Assembly: GCF_003254395.2 (NCBI RefSeq)
Contig: NC_037639.1
Span: 3,576,501-3,640,500 of the forward strand
Length of the DNA: 64,000 nt
Direction of reading: 5' to 3'
Source of the DNA: Apis mellifera
Lineage: Eukaryota; Arthropoda; Insecta; Hymenoptera; Apidae
The notes beneath the pieces are model-generated. The model was not told the DNA's origin. It was given only the letters and a program-made list of their open reading frames with translations, and did not search any database. The position numbers were made by a program, and so were the translations under genes. Of the stretch, positions 51,968 through 64,000 are shown in pieces. Positions within the stretch are counted from its first letter, which is position 1; every line of letters begins with the position of its first letter.

Positions 51968-54900
51968 GGGATGATTAATTCTTAAAAGATAAAAACTTTC
52001 ATCCTCAACATCTGTAAACATCTGTACTGTATTTTTTTTCAACTGATTCTTCTCAATTTTGACAATAAAATGAATTTATATGGAGAGAATCTATCGACAG
52101 AAGTCATTTTATAAGAGTTAAATCAACATTTTTTTAAAACTATATTTTTGAGAGAACCATAAGTGAACTTTTTTAATAAAATCTGTTACTCGAAGCACAC
52201 GTATGCTCTTCACTATATAATACGACAGAGGCGAAACGTGTGTCTTTTCCGTTTCCACCAGAACAACCAGTTGCGGACTAGTTCAGGACCTGTTGAAACC
52301 GGCTGTAGTAATTCATCCTTAGAAAAGAGCCACTGAATAGAGGGTTATTTCTGTCCTTTTGCTGGGAAAAGAGCGAGAACGAATACAGTTAGACGAACGA
52401 ATTGATACGAACTTAATCCAGATTTCTCTCGTGTTGGAATTTATAGTGAATCAAATCTACTGGGAATTTGAAATTACAACATAGTTATGAATGGATGATT
52501 AGGATAATGTATTCTTTAAAAAATGAAATACACTAAATCTTGGATAATGACGATTAAAAGTATAAGTAAATTTTGTTTGAAGTAGAATAGAGAGATAATA
52601 GAAAAGAGTTCAATGCAAAAATAGGTATTTTCTTGAAAGGAATTTTATTTTTATTATTTTTATATTTCTTTGTTGAATAAAAGAAACTGGTGTTTAATTA
52701 ATTTATAGAAAAATGTATTAAAATGTTGAAATTAATTGAAATTATTTTAAAATATTAATATTTTGTATATTTAGATTAAATAACATGTATGTATAATTAA
52801 CTTATGCAAACTTATATTATTCTTTCTAAAGAGAATTTTTAAAAGAATGTTTTAAAATACAAGCAAAGTGTTCATTCAAAAGATTTGAGTGCCTTAATTA
52901 TTTTCAAAAGAGAACAAATATAAAAGATTTATACAATATACAATATAAACTCATTGTACTCAATGTATTTGAATTTCCTTTACACAAAAATTCATTCTAT
53001 ATTTTCAAATTTCACTCTATATATAATCTAAATACATATATAAATTATATGTTAATCATAGGATATGTATAAACTGAATATTTGTTAGTTAGTGAGTTAA
53101 TATATTCAGTTTCTGAAACAAAAACTGTCGATGAGAATAATAGATAAGTCATATTTGCATATGTAATCAGTCTATCGATCATCCGGTTAAACTAGCTGTC
53201 CAAGAATAGTTGTTGGCTGCACCTGATTTCAACTTGACGAATCTCGACGAGAAAGAACACGATAGAAAGAAATACACGATAAAAGAACGCGATTTTATTC
53301 TTAAACGCAATTACAAATTTATAATAATTCAATGATACAATATAATTTAAGAACGTTAATACTTTAGAAAAAACGATTCTAAAAAATCGTATAACGTTAT
53401 TATTATTATAAAGAAATTTTATAATATGAAAGAAATGATTCAAAAAATATTTAATATTCGTGAAAAAACGACTGTCATTCCATTGAAGAATTTATCCAAC
53501 AATTTGTTCCACTGGTTGCACATTTGAAATTCATCGGATAAACAAACGATCTGGCAAAAATATCGGAATAATGATGGCAATAACTCCTTGAAAAATGTGA
53601 ACGGAGAGGGGGAAAAATTGTTGGTTGCCTGTTCTTCTGCATTTTACACGATCAAAAGTGAGAGCACATTTTGAAACGAGCACTTGTGCGCGCGAAAGGC
53701 CGAAAAATAATTCAAACCGAAGTCTACGCAGCGAGGATACAAAATGTTGAATGCCCTTCCACTGGAAACATTCGTGCACAAAGCATTCGAGCTGAAGCTC
53801 GAGCAACTCAGATGCACACGACAAACCGACGCGACGGCCGAACGACGAAACGTATTTCCAACTGAATACGAAGCTTTCGACTTTTCCGAAAATTTCGACG
53901 TCGTCCTTTCAATCTTCCATATTTTTTTTATTTTTATTATTTTTTTCTCTCTCTCCTCTTTTTTTTTTTCACTCGTCTAGGCGTTTGATAAATGAAACTG
54001 TCGATTGTCCAGCAATATAAATACGATATATATTGCACATATTTGTGAAGAAATTGGAATACATATAAAGATTTCGTTTAGATTTCTATATTACGTTTGT
54101 AATGGAATCATGAAGTGGAGAAAAACATTGCGACAAATGTAGAAATATATACAGCGTGTTTGTTTTCAAATTATTTCGAAAAATATTTGATATTTAATAT
54201 AAATATCATAGGAAATAACGATAAACATTAAAGTTTATCCTTTACACATTAATCTATAGAAAAATCTATTAATATCGTACAATTTTTCTTTGTATCAAAC
54301 AGCTTTAGAATTCAGAACGGAAGGAAATAATAATAAGAGAAAGTGCAAACAGCGAATAAGACTAAATAAATCATAGATACATATATATAATGTTATAATT
54401 CGTACGAATATTTCTCTTCTTTCTTTCGTAAATATTTCTATACTGATAACAGTGCACAAGAATACAATTACCAAGTAATTTCAACACCAATCTCGTTAAG
54501 GATGACGCTTTTCAAGACACGAGCTGGAACAATGCTCACTAAAGAAACACTCGTCTGCACAAGAAACGAGCGAAATTTCGTGCAACTTTCGAACGTTCAA
54601 GCTGTTTTCTCAGCAAACGCGGCCAGAAAATCCCGTTTGTTGCGATGTTTCTCTCCAACTGCCAACGCTCCCTTACCTTTTCCACCCCTTCAAATGGAAT
54701 TCTTCGGGACATCTGCGTTGAAAGTTCATCTTTAGCTACCATTCGGATGATCCTCCGACTTTGAATTGAATCTGACGCTCGAATTTAAGTGTCCTATACC
54801 GTTGAAAGTTAGAAGTGTCTCTCGTGGAACTTTTACAGCTTTTGCTTTTACAACGATACTGTTTGTCCGATATTTCACAATTCTCGAGTATCTCTTCCTG

Positions 54901-56119
54901 TCAGGGAACGTAGATGTTGACTTAACTTATTCGGATAATATTATATTATGCAGTATTGTGTTAAACTGTATTGTGTATCAAATTGGAGAAATCTTGTAAA
55001 TCAGTCTTAATCATAGTGAATTATATTCCATTTATATGAATGTCTTTAGAATAGATATAATAATAGTTAGAGATATTTTGTATCTATAATACGAATAAGT
55101 AAAAAATTAATTCATTAAATATTGAATAATCTCATATTTTATTCATATAAGATATAATATCATAAGATTTCGATCAAAAATTTTATTGCTCATTTTTATC
55201 ACTTCATTTATGACATTGAATTATATCTTTTTACATTTCTCTTCACGTATCAACTTTGTAGCTACATAATATTTTCTATTCAGAAATATGTGTATTGATA
55301 TATATATACATATTTATCATGACTTCTGATCATTATTAAAGTGTTATTGGAATAATTACTCTGTTTATACTCATAAATTATACAAATTAATTTTCATCCA
55401 CTTTGATTTACTGCATGAGATACTCAAAATTATTTATTGGATAGTGTTTCGCATTTTCCAATAATAATTCTCATTATTATGCATGTATTATTATGCAATC
55501 TATATCTATATACATAGCAAATAATATACATATAGATATGATACAATATGATTTTGATTATCTTGGTTAATTCTGCACGAATATCAGTTCATGCAGAAAT
55601 ATACAGAATAGTATGAAAAATTATACATTTCATTTGTATTATATTTTTTATTTTTGAAGAAAGCGTTATTCTGTATTAAATAGGTATTTCATAATAGAAG
55701 AAAATTTTTACTATGAGAAGAGAACTATTGTAGAAAATTACTGCTATAATATTTCATATATATTATTTTATACAAAATTTTCTTTATATTTATATAATGT
55801 TTATTTAATAAAAGTTTTTTAAGTTGTTTTAGAAGTTAGAAAATAATATCATTAATATTATTTTTACTTTCAAAAATTGAATTTTCTGTATTTAAATAAA
55901 TATAATGATTCTTATAGTGATTTTTGTCAATAAAAAAGTCCTTTTTCCTGGAATATTAACATTTTCAATTCGCAATAAATAAAATTTCTAAATAATAATC
56001 ACTTGAAAGAGAATAATAATAATTAAAATACATAAAAAAATCAACGTAAGTTTCATAAAAAATATTCTTCAGCTAAAATTTATAGAGCTTATAAATAAAC
56101 CAAAATTGTTTAAACTTAT

Positions 56120-56760
56120 TATTCATGCGTTGTTCGCGTATCCAAACGTGTTACGAGAGCAACCAACGGGAACAACCCCTTTCAAAGCTTTCCTCCCAAA
56201 ATTCTCAAACACCCTAACGATCGCGTTTAAAGCCCCGCACAAGCTCCATCGACGTGCACGCTATCAAAATAATCGCGTGCACTTTGTCTTTAGCCGCGGT
56301 GAAACGTGATTGGCAACGGTTGCTACTTGTTCATCTTTCTCGCGAGGGAGGGGGTTGCGCCACCCACGCTTAACACCGTCACGTAGGGGAACGCGCGTGT
56401 TAGCACAATGCCGTTGCTAAATGTATAGAAGCGGGGAGCACGTTGTCGCAACACTCACGTTTCACTGGCACGAGTGACTGGAATAACGTGCCTCCAGCGC
56501 TCGCATTTTAGATCAGTCAGCGTGCTCTTTCGCAGAGAACCGTTTGAAACTGAGACGAAACGTTTCCACGAAGGGAAATCTTTAATGCGCGTTCCCATAC
56601 GCGTTCGTGCCTCGTTTCTCTCATCGAGACTCCTTTTCTCGCGATCCTTGCGCCTCGCGTTTTTGTTATTCAAGCGACGGGATCGAGAGTACCGTTGAGA
56701 ATCGCTGCTGAGAAGAGGGACTTGAGATACGAGGGATCGAAGGATTGTCACCTAGATAGA
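56120..56760. other. GC-rich intronic island
   Basis: One of the most GC-rich segments in the window. It includes a G-run (gagggagggggttgcgcc, about 56344-56361) and several CpG-dense words (aacgcgcgtgtt). A 98-codon minus-strand frame begins at GTG and is Arg-rich, with no family match. The segment resembles a promoter or enhancer island more than coding sequence. Confidence 0.4.
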
Positions 56761-59585
56761 AAATCCTTGCGTATATTAATCTCGACTGATCTATTAGAGG
56801 GACTAGAATTATCTTTTGAGAAGGATTAAAAGGTGTTTGGAAAGGAATAGTTTTTGTTGCTAACGATATTATTTAATTAATTTATCTTAAAATGATATTA
56901 TTATTTATGAAAGAAACGATGCAGTATTCATAATGATCATGTTTATACGTGGTATAGTTATATCTATAAACATGATTATGAATGACCAAATTATGTTAAT
57001 TAGGAAATATAGAAGACAATATACAAAATGATACGAGAATATTCAAATTTCGTTCCATTTCTACAATTGTGTTTTATAAAAATATAAATTTTTCATGTAA
57101 TTTAATAATTACATTTTAACTATCCATTGATTTAATTATTTGATAAAAATACAAATTTTTCCCATAAATTTGTAATTAGAGATTATTTTGATTTCATTAC
57201 TGTAGAATTATTTTGTGAATACGAATATTTTTGAATGATATTAAAATAATTTTATTTCACGAGTTAACACGTATAATATTCGAATATATTCAAATTTATT
57301 AATTTACTATGAAATTTTTATGAAACTAAAAAATATATTTAAAATAAAATTCAAATTATATAAATCAAACTAATCAATTGTTATTAACTTAAGTTTAAAA
57401 TATTCTTTTTTCTAGTTTCTGTATATTCTGTATATTATGTAATACTATGAATAGCGTAGATATATCGCATAATATAAATTAAAATTATTATTCAGCGATA
57501 CTAATTTAGTTATTCATGTACAATTTCAACTTTGTATAATTAATTTTAGACAAGTCAAGTCTGAAATGCGTCCCATACGAAATAAGTTCATCGTTACAAA
57601 CAGGCACGAGCAGAATTTACAAAATTTGAAAATGACAGGTTTCGCGGTACTACGCGAATGACTTTAAAATTACATACGTGTGCAATCGAAACGCACGATC
57701 GGCCACTGGAAAATCTAATTAAGAGCTTTCGTTTCACCGAATTTCGAAGGAATGCGGGTAGATGGTGTAGCTTTGCAAACCGCAGGGTCTGTTTGACTTT
57801 CACGGAGATACCTGTTTCCAAAGTATTTTTACGAAAGAGCAAATTTAATTAATGCTATCCTTGCTGGTGTTAATGAAAGTTATTACCATTAGAAAAGTTT
57901 GATTTAAGGCATTTAGATTTAATTACGTAAAAATATTTGGCATGTTTTTATGAAAATTAAATGTTTCTCTTTTTAATTTGTTTATAATAAATTTGAGAGA
58001 TATAATATCTTGAATTCGAATTAGATGACAAATATAAAGAATTTTATTTATATATAAAGAAATGTAAAAAATTAATTAACTACGATTAATTTGGTATTGT
58101 TAAATTTATCCATTTCTAATAAATATTTCGAATTTAAAGATTTGATTAATTATATCCACTTCGAAATTCTAATATTACTTCAGAATTTCGCAAAGAATTT
58201 AAAATAATTTAATAACATTTCTATTTCGTTATTTAATTTTAAAATAAATTAATAATAAATTGTTTGGAAATGGCCACTAATATCGAAATCAAAGAATTGA
58301 AAAAAGATCAGGTGATAAAGAGTGTGTGTAATTTTGAAATAAATATTTCTTTCTATCAAACGAACCAATCAGACATTGCAATCAAAAGTACATTTATCCA
58401 TTCTGTACATCCTATACACACTCATTCTCATTACTGAATTTGACGTTTGAAAGCGAAGGTTAATCAGACTGCCACGTCATAATGCCAGGTATAACCATCG
58501 ACAAAACAAAGGAATCGATTGCTGTGCAGAACATAGAGTGATTATTAGGCTGTAAATCTTTATATATTAGAGAAATTTAAACGTGTAATAATATATACAA
58601 CGAATGAAACAAGTTTTTATTCAGATTTCCTTAATCATATCCACTATTTAATAATTAATGAAAAATTATCGAAGATCTATAAATTGTTTCTAATTTTGAT
58701 AATTTTTTTTTGTATTTTTTCTTTTTTCATCGTTTAATTTTCCATTAAATTTTCATCAACTAAAGAGAAAAATTTTGAAGATATTCAATTTTTATATTAT
58801 ATTGATTAATAAATTTTTTTGGTTGGCCAGTTAATATTACTATTTAATATCGTAAAAAATAATCAATTCATCATAAATGAAAATTATTGATTGTGAAAAA
58901 TTACATATGGATGTTACCAAAAAATTTGTTTGAATTTCGATTAATAAAATAGTAATATTGGGTAATATATTATTGCACGAGTAAAAGAACGGAAGAAATT
59001 GAAATTAAATCTACCATGAAATCGAAACTGTCCTCGTTACAAGCTGCGAACCAATCGGGGAAAAAACAGGCGCAAGGGGAATGACATCGGCATAAATAAG
59101 CATCGTAATTAAAATTAAGCCGGCCGTATAATCGAACATGAGTGTAGCATTTCGATAATTTTTTTTTCTATCGGTAAGGATAAAAATTAAATATTCCAGA
59201 AATTATAAGAATTAATATAATGAAAATAAATAATCTTTGAAAAACAAAATCATTAGTAAAATTTCCTTAAGAATTCTTCATTTCTTCAATTTCTCTGATA
59301 GTATAAAATTATTTTTTTCGTTGATTTGGAAAACACATTAAGATGTTAAAATGAAAACATCAAAGTTTAATACATTTAGTATATAATTTAATATAGCGCA
59401 TAATTTGGCATATATTGGTCTTTTTTAAATCTTTTATCTATTTAAAATAGTAAAAATAATTTTTTGCAAGTTTAAATTTAGTAAAAAATTTTAAATTTTA
59501 TTTTTCATTCATATTCAACATATTCAATATGACGATCATCTTCTGGGAATCTCTGTGATTAAGCAATATTTGGATTTTTAGGTAG

Positions 59586-59622
59586 GTCGTTGTCGTATTC
59601 ATTGTCGTTCTCATTGTCGTTT
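59586..59622 (+). repeat. Short tandem repeat based on attgtcgttctc
   Basis: gtcgttgtcgtattcattgtcgttctcattgtcgttt holds about three imperfect 12-nt units of the form (tc)attgtcgt(tc). The last two are almost exact. Confidence 0.75.
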
Positions 59623-62389
59623 CAACATTACACCGGTGTTATTAGATATTATTCATATACATATAATTTCACCACTCGATAAAGACACGAAACGACCAAT
59701 TCTAGCGAGACTGCCTCGTTTGCTTTTCCATTCCAAGTTGATATTCTCCTCCAGAAATGTGATCAAATAACGGTTGAGTGTAAACTTTTCAATGTATTTT
59801 TTAACAAAAGATTCAGAATCATAATTTTATAAAAGTAACTAATTTATTTTTTAATATCACTTTAATTTTTAACTTTGTACAATTATTTTTTTCTTCTTCA
59901 GAATTATTTCGTTTCAAGAAATACATCGCACCCTTGTATTATATAAATATACATTGAAAAATATTTATATAACAATTTCGATAGCTTAATTCATAGAATG
60001 TCTTGCATGTATAGTTTTATTTAATTTATTTTTTACTAATATAATTTATTTACTTTAAATTATTTACCGAACACAATTTTCTCAGTTTAGTTTAAGAAAG
60101 ATATAACAGGCGAAACGTTATTCGACTTTTACACACTTGTGATGATTAATTTAACGCCACGTTAGTATAATTATATTCGAAACGTTTCACCAGAACGCTT
60201 TTAGAATTAGGTATCTAAGGACATGAATTAATTAGTTCGCATGTCACGCTAAACGTTGCCTTTTCCAAGTGTAACTGGAAGTGGGCGACACGCCAGGAAG
60301 ACAAACGCGGTGAGCGATGGATGGAGCGGAAATTTGCGTGACTGTTGAATCGTAAATTCATCTAAACGATTAAATTAATGATGTGTGAAGTAACGAGCGC
60401 ATGAAAAAATGAAGATAGGTTGAGCGTTAAATAAAAATGACGCATATATTTTGCGGTGAATAAAAAACTGAATTTTAGATGCAGATAGATATTATTGCCG
60501 AATTTAAGCTTGAAATAATTTTATAAATATATTTATATTAAAAATGCGAGAAGTAATTAATACGAAATAAACTCTGATATCTACTCTGGTATCGATTGGA
60601 AATTGATACTTGGTAAATTCATATTTTCATTTCATCGTTTGTAAATTAATCGAACAGCTTAACTTTCAGGAAAATTTATAACTTTTATTGAATAAATTCT
60701 CTCGTTTTTAAAATATTACAAAATATTGTGTTGGTCAGAGAAATTTTTCATTCTTCCTAATAGATAACGTTAATTACATATAAATTGCTTTTTCATCATC
60801 ACATAACACGTAGAAGATGGTTGAAAATGAAAGATAAAGAAGCACATTTCATCATATTAATATTATTGTACGGATAAAAATTATATACAAATTCAAAGAA
60901 AAGATATGAACACAGAAAATACAGCAAAGGATTATACGTCTGAATCAAATATAATAAATAATAATGAAACAAACACTTTGATTGAAAAATACTTCGAATA
61001 GCTTAAAATATTATAAAAATTTAAGATATATAAATTGAACGTGAGAAATCATTTTCATCGATTCAATAATCGAATATTTGTTTCACTTATAACGAGCATG
61101 TGTTTCAATATTCATACAATAAAATAACGTTGGATACAATACAACGAATATAATTTCGTTTCTTATCAAATCTCTGTGCTGCTTGCAAATAAATTAATAA
61201 CAAATAAAAGGAGGAATAATTCGACAAATCGTATAAAACTCTTTGATAGAAACTCTCCTTTAACGAGTTAATCATCCACAAATTAATCTTTCACGCGTGA
61301 TTAAACGATTAATTTTCCTTCCGAATCTTTCGAATTCTATCTCAATCCAATAATGAAACGTCAAATAATCACAGTGAAAGCGCTAAAAACGAACGTAGAA
61401 CTTTCCTAAAACAAATAGCGAATATTCAAATTGCGCCCAGACGACTTGATATCGGTGGAAATCAACTGTGAATTTCAGCTGTGCAAAATTACCTTCACAA
61501 ATCCTGAAGAGCCGTCTTGACGCATTCGAAATTAAAACATACTTGTTTCCCGCTTCCTCTCTCATTAAGGATAGAATCAAAAATAAACGATCGTCTTCGT
61601 TCAACTTCTGTGATAGAAACAATTAAAGTTTCATCGCGTTTTAGAATTTATGAACGTTTTCTGTTATTTTTCAATTCTACTATTTTTCTTCGTTTATTTT
61701 CGCTTATTACCGCAGAGAATTTAATTTATAAAATTGACTGAAAATTTAGACTTTCTTCTCGAACAGAGTTGCCAGAAAAACATAGTTGTCAGAAAATAAC
61801 ATATGGTTTTGGGCTTTATCCAATACAATACTAGCAATAGCACAGTTATTTATTTTTTTCATTTCCATTCCTCTCGTTTTTTTCTACAGAAGAATTGCCA
61901 ATTCTCAGTAATAAATTACATAGAACCTCTTGTTTTTCTACTATAAATGATCACCATTAATATTCTCACTTAAGTTCTCCCTAATTGAAGAGATTGGATC
62001 ACATTGAAACTATCAATTTTCGAAGTTTGATTAATTTTCATTTATAATGCCTTATTAAGAATCAAAATTCGGAAATAGATAAGAAGAAGAATACGAGATT
62101 TCGAATCAAACGAACAGATAGAAATTAAAAGTCAAATAAACAAACTGAATATATAATATTACCAGAAAAATTCTTTTTGTAAAAGGAAAATATCATATGT
62201 ATGATAATGTCATCTGTATTAAATATACTTTCAATCTATGTAACATTATTCTTCTGTATCCAGTATTATTACTTTCATTCTTTCGAGGAGAATTTTTCTA
62301 GCAATCCTAGTGATCAAGTATTAAACCTAGCTAATCTACTGAATCATTCAAAACTCAAATACATCGGAAGCCAAGTTTAAAATCAATCA

Positions 62390-62860
62390 TTCAGGACATA
62401 TCGATCGACGACAGGTCGCGGAATAGAATAATTTATACTATTTAATGATTATCTCTGAATCTCGAATCTGTTGCCTATTACAACACCGCGTATTAATCCC
62501 TGCGACGATTCCCTTGGCCAATTTCCGCCTAGTCAGACAATAAATTTTAATGCCATGTTAACGATATCGTGCACCACAGGCTGTATTATCAAGCATTCGT
62601 GCGATGGATGTCGCGAGATTGGGTAGTTACCGCTCCTTCGATAAACCTGCCTCATTTATGTAATATGCACGGCAAACACGAATTGTTTGTCAACGGTAAA
62701 AATAATAATCCTGGTTGGTTTTAGTGACCGCGTCTTGTGTATCTTCTCTTGTGTTCTTACGCCTGATGAAATTCGTGTCAACAAGGAGGGAGGTGGTTGG
62801 TGAAAGGATAATTGAAAAGAGAAATTAACGCCGTAGAAGTACGGCGTTCATCGTAATTGA
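62390..62860. other. GC-richer intronic island containing a strong hairpin
   Basis: Mixed-composition DNA without a recognisable exon. At its right end, aacgccgta (62827-62835) and tacggcgtt (62840-62848) form a perfect 9-bp GC-containing stem with a gaag tetraloop. Outer flanks (aatta and taatt) can extend it past a small bulge. Confidence 0.5.
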
Positions 62861-64000
62861 ATTTACAGTATAAAGTTTAAAATATCTGTGTGTACATATA
62901 TACGATTCGATTGAACGAATTCGACGCGTATTGTTTGAATCTGCGTATATTTGTTTTACTTAATTAGTATATTTCGTATGATAGGGTGTCAATTTAATGC
63001 CAGAACTATAGGCTTGTTCTAAGTATTTATTTTATATATAAATGATTGTAATTAAATAAAACATTAATCTTGTCAAATATATTTTTATGTATGCAATAAT
63101 CATAAAATAAAAAATATAAAATCTGTCGATTTTATTTTATAAAATTAGGGAATGTAATTTAAGTGTTATATATATATATATTAAAAAAAGTAAATGAAAT
63201 TATTTAAAATTATATAAATTTTAAATGAAAATTTTGTTTTGAAATGTAGTATTAATTTTGTAAAGTATTTCATGATCAAGTAAATAGTAATCAATAGTAA
63301 TAGACAAGTAATCTTCAGATAGTAGTAGTATAGAATCATTATAGTCAGACAAATAGACATTTTATTGATCTTACTAATCTTATTAGTAAATTTTGCTATC
63401 AATTTTTGTTTGCTAATGTTCAATTTTATTAAACACGTGAAATAATTTATTTATTAAAACTTTTATAATTAATTGCTACAGTAATTAATAATTAGTCTCT
63501 TAATTCTATTTTATAATTTCACTTTTTTAATAACTAGAAACAAATAATTTTAATTAAAAGAAATATTAGTATTTTTCATATATAGCTAATATTTATATTT
63601 ATGTTTACGGATAATAATAAAAATATTCACAAATAATAAGTTAAAAATGATAATATCATCAGATATATATTTCATTTATAATTAAAGAATCTACGTAAGT
63701 TCTATTTAATTCTTTTATTTTATCATTTTGAAATCCAATTTAAAATTCACGAAGGTTTCGAGATTATACTTAGAAGATTCTTATCTGCTAAAATCTCAGT
63801 TCGTTCTCAGAGATCGAACTTTGAGATAGTATTAGTCTACGATTCGATGAAGAAAGAGAAGCGGGACGTATCCACGATTTTCATTATCCTTTCGAAGTTT
63901 CTTTCTGTTAAAAGTTCTGAATGCAAATCAAGTTCATGAACGGACGTGACCCGGAAATCAGGTTCATTCGCGAGTTTCTAAAACAAGGAAGCGTATACGT

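Larger units (their letters stand above)
46288..64000 (+). other. Intron 3 (5' part) of the nAChR alpha subunit gene
   Basis: No further exon of the receptor is recognisable, so this intron is at least 17.7 kb. It is AT-rich, with GC-richer islands near 48.7-49.3, 50.0-50.4, 52.2-52.4, 53.6-53.9, 54.5-54.9, 56.1-56.8, 57.6-57.8, 60.1-60.4, 62.4-62.9 and 63.8-64.0 kb. Repeats listed separately lie at 49.7, 51.0, 51.6-52.0, 59.6 and 62.8 kb. The remaining stretches show only A/T-rich sequence. Confidence 0.8.

Noticed and set aside
29476..64000. A possible alternative (3b-type) copy of the 45-nt exon or the following 110-nt exon
   Set aside because: No second sequence encoding DEKNQ followed by a WL motif with splice sites was found. 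Partial matches (gatgagaataat at about 53131, gatgaaaaagaatga at about 38000) run into stops.

Overview
The window is AT-rich (about three quarters A+T by eye), with short GC-richer islands every few kilobases, many homopolymer and dinucleotide runs, and almost no coding sequence. This is what intronic DNA of a hymenopteran insect looks like. The two coding pieces I can identify fit a bee, most probably Apis (honey bee).

The supported gene content is two internal exons of one plus-strand gene: a nicotinic acetylcholine receptor (nAChR) alpha subunit of the alpha5/alpha6/alpha7 group, most likely alpha7. The first is a 140-nt exon at 29336-29475, encoding the start of the extracellular ligand-binding domain. 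The second is a 45-nt exon at 46243-46287, encoding loop D with its conserved Trp. The lengths (140 and 45 nt), the phases and the protein sequence match exons 2 and 3 of the alpha7-type nAChR gene family. The 5' part of the window (1-29335) is therefore the 3' part of intron 1, 29476-46242 is a complete 16,767-nt intron 2, and 46288-64000 is the 5' part of intron 3. I found neither the signal-peptide exon nor the next ligand-binding-domain exon, so the gene extends beyond both ends.

The rest is intron. It holds GC-richer islands (for example 2.3-2.7, 5.9-6.4, 12.0-12.5, 14.1-14.5, 19.6-20.2, 24.4-24.8, 26.7-27.2, 30.2-30.8, 31.8-32.3, 33.7-34.4, 37.2-37.6, 48.7-49.3, 56.1-56.8 and 62.4-62.9 kb). 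Most short ORFs in the window sit on these islands or on purine/pyrimidine-skewed tracts; many begin at TTG, GTG or CTG, and I do not regard them as genes. Structured elements include a 157-nt (TA)/(CA) microsatellite, several small tandem repeats, a diverged dispersed repeat pair near 11.3 and 12.1 kb, and three notable inverted repeats. One of these, a 13-bp perfect foldback, lies about 570 nt upstream of the 45-nt exon.

I see no CRISPR array, operon, rRNA, tRNA or intact transposon. I found no clear undescribed system. The points most worth a second look are the Lys in loop D, the RNA-foldback candidates upstream of exon 3, the bipartite island at 26.7-27.2 kb, and a few unusually long ATG-initiated reading frames in the introns.
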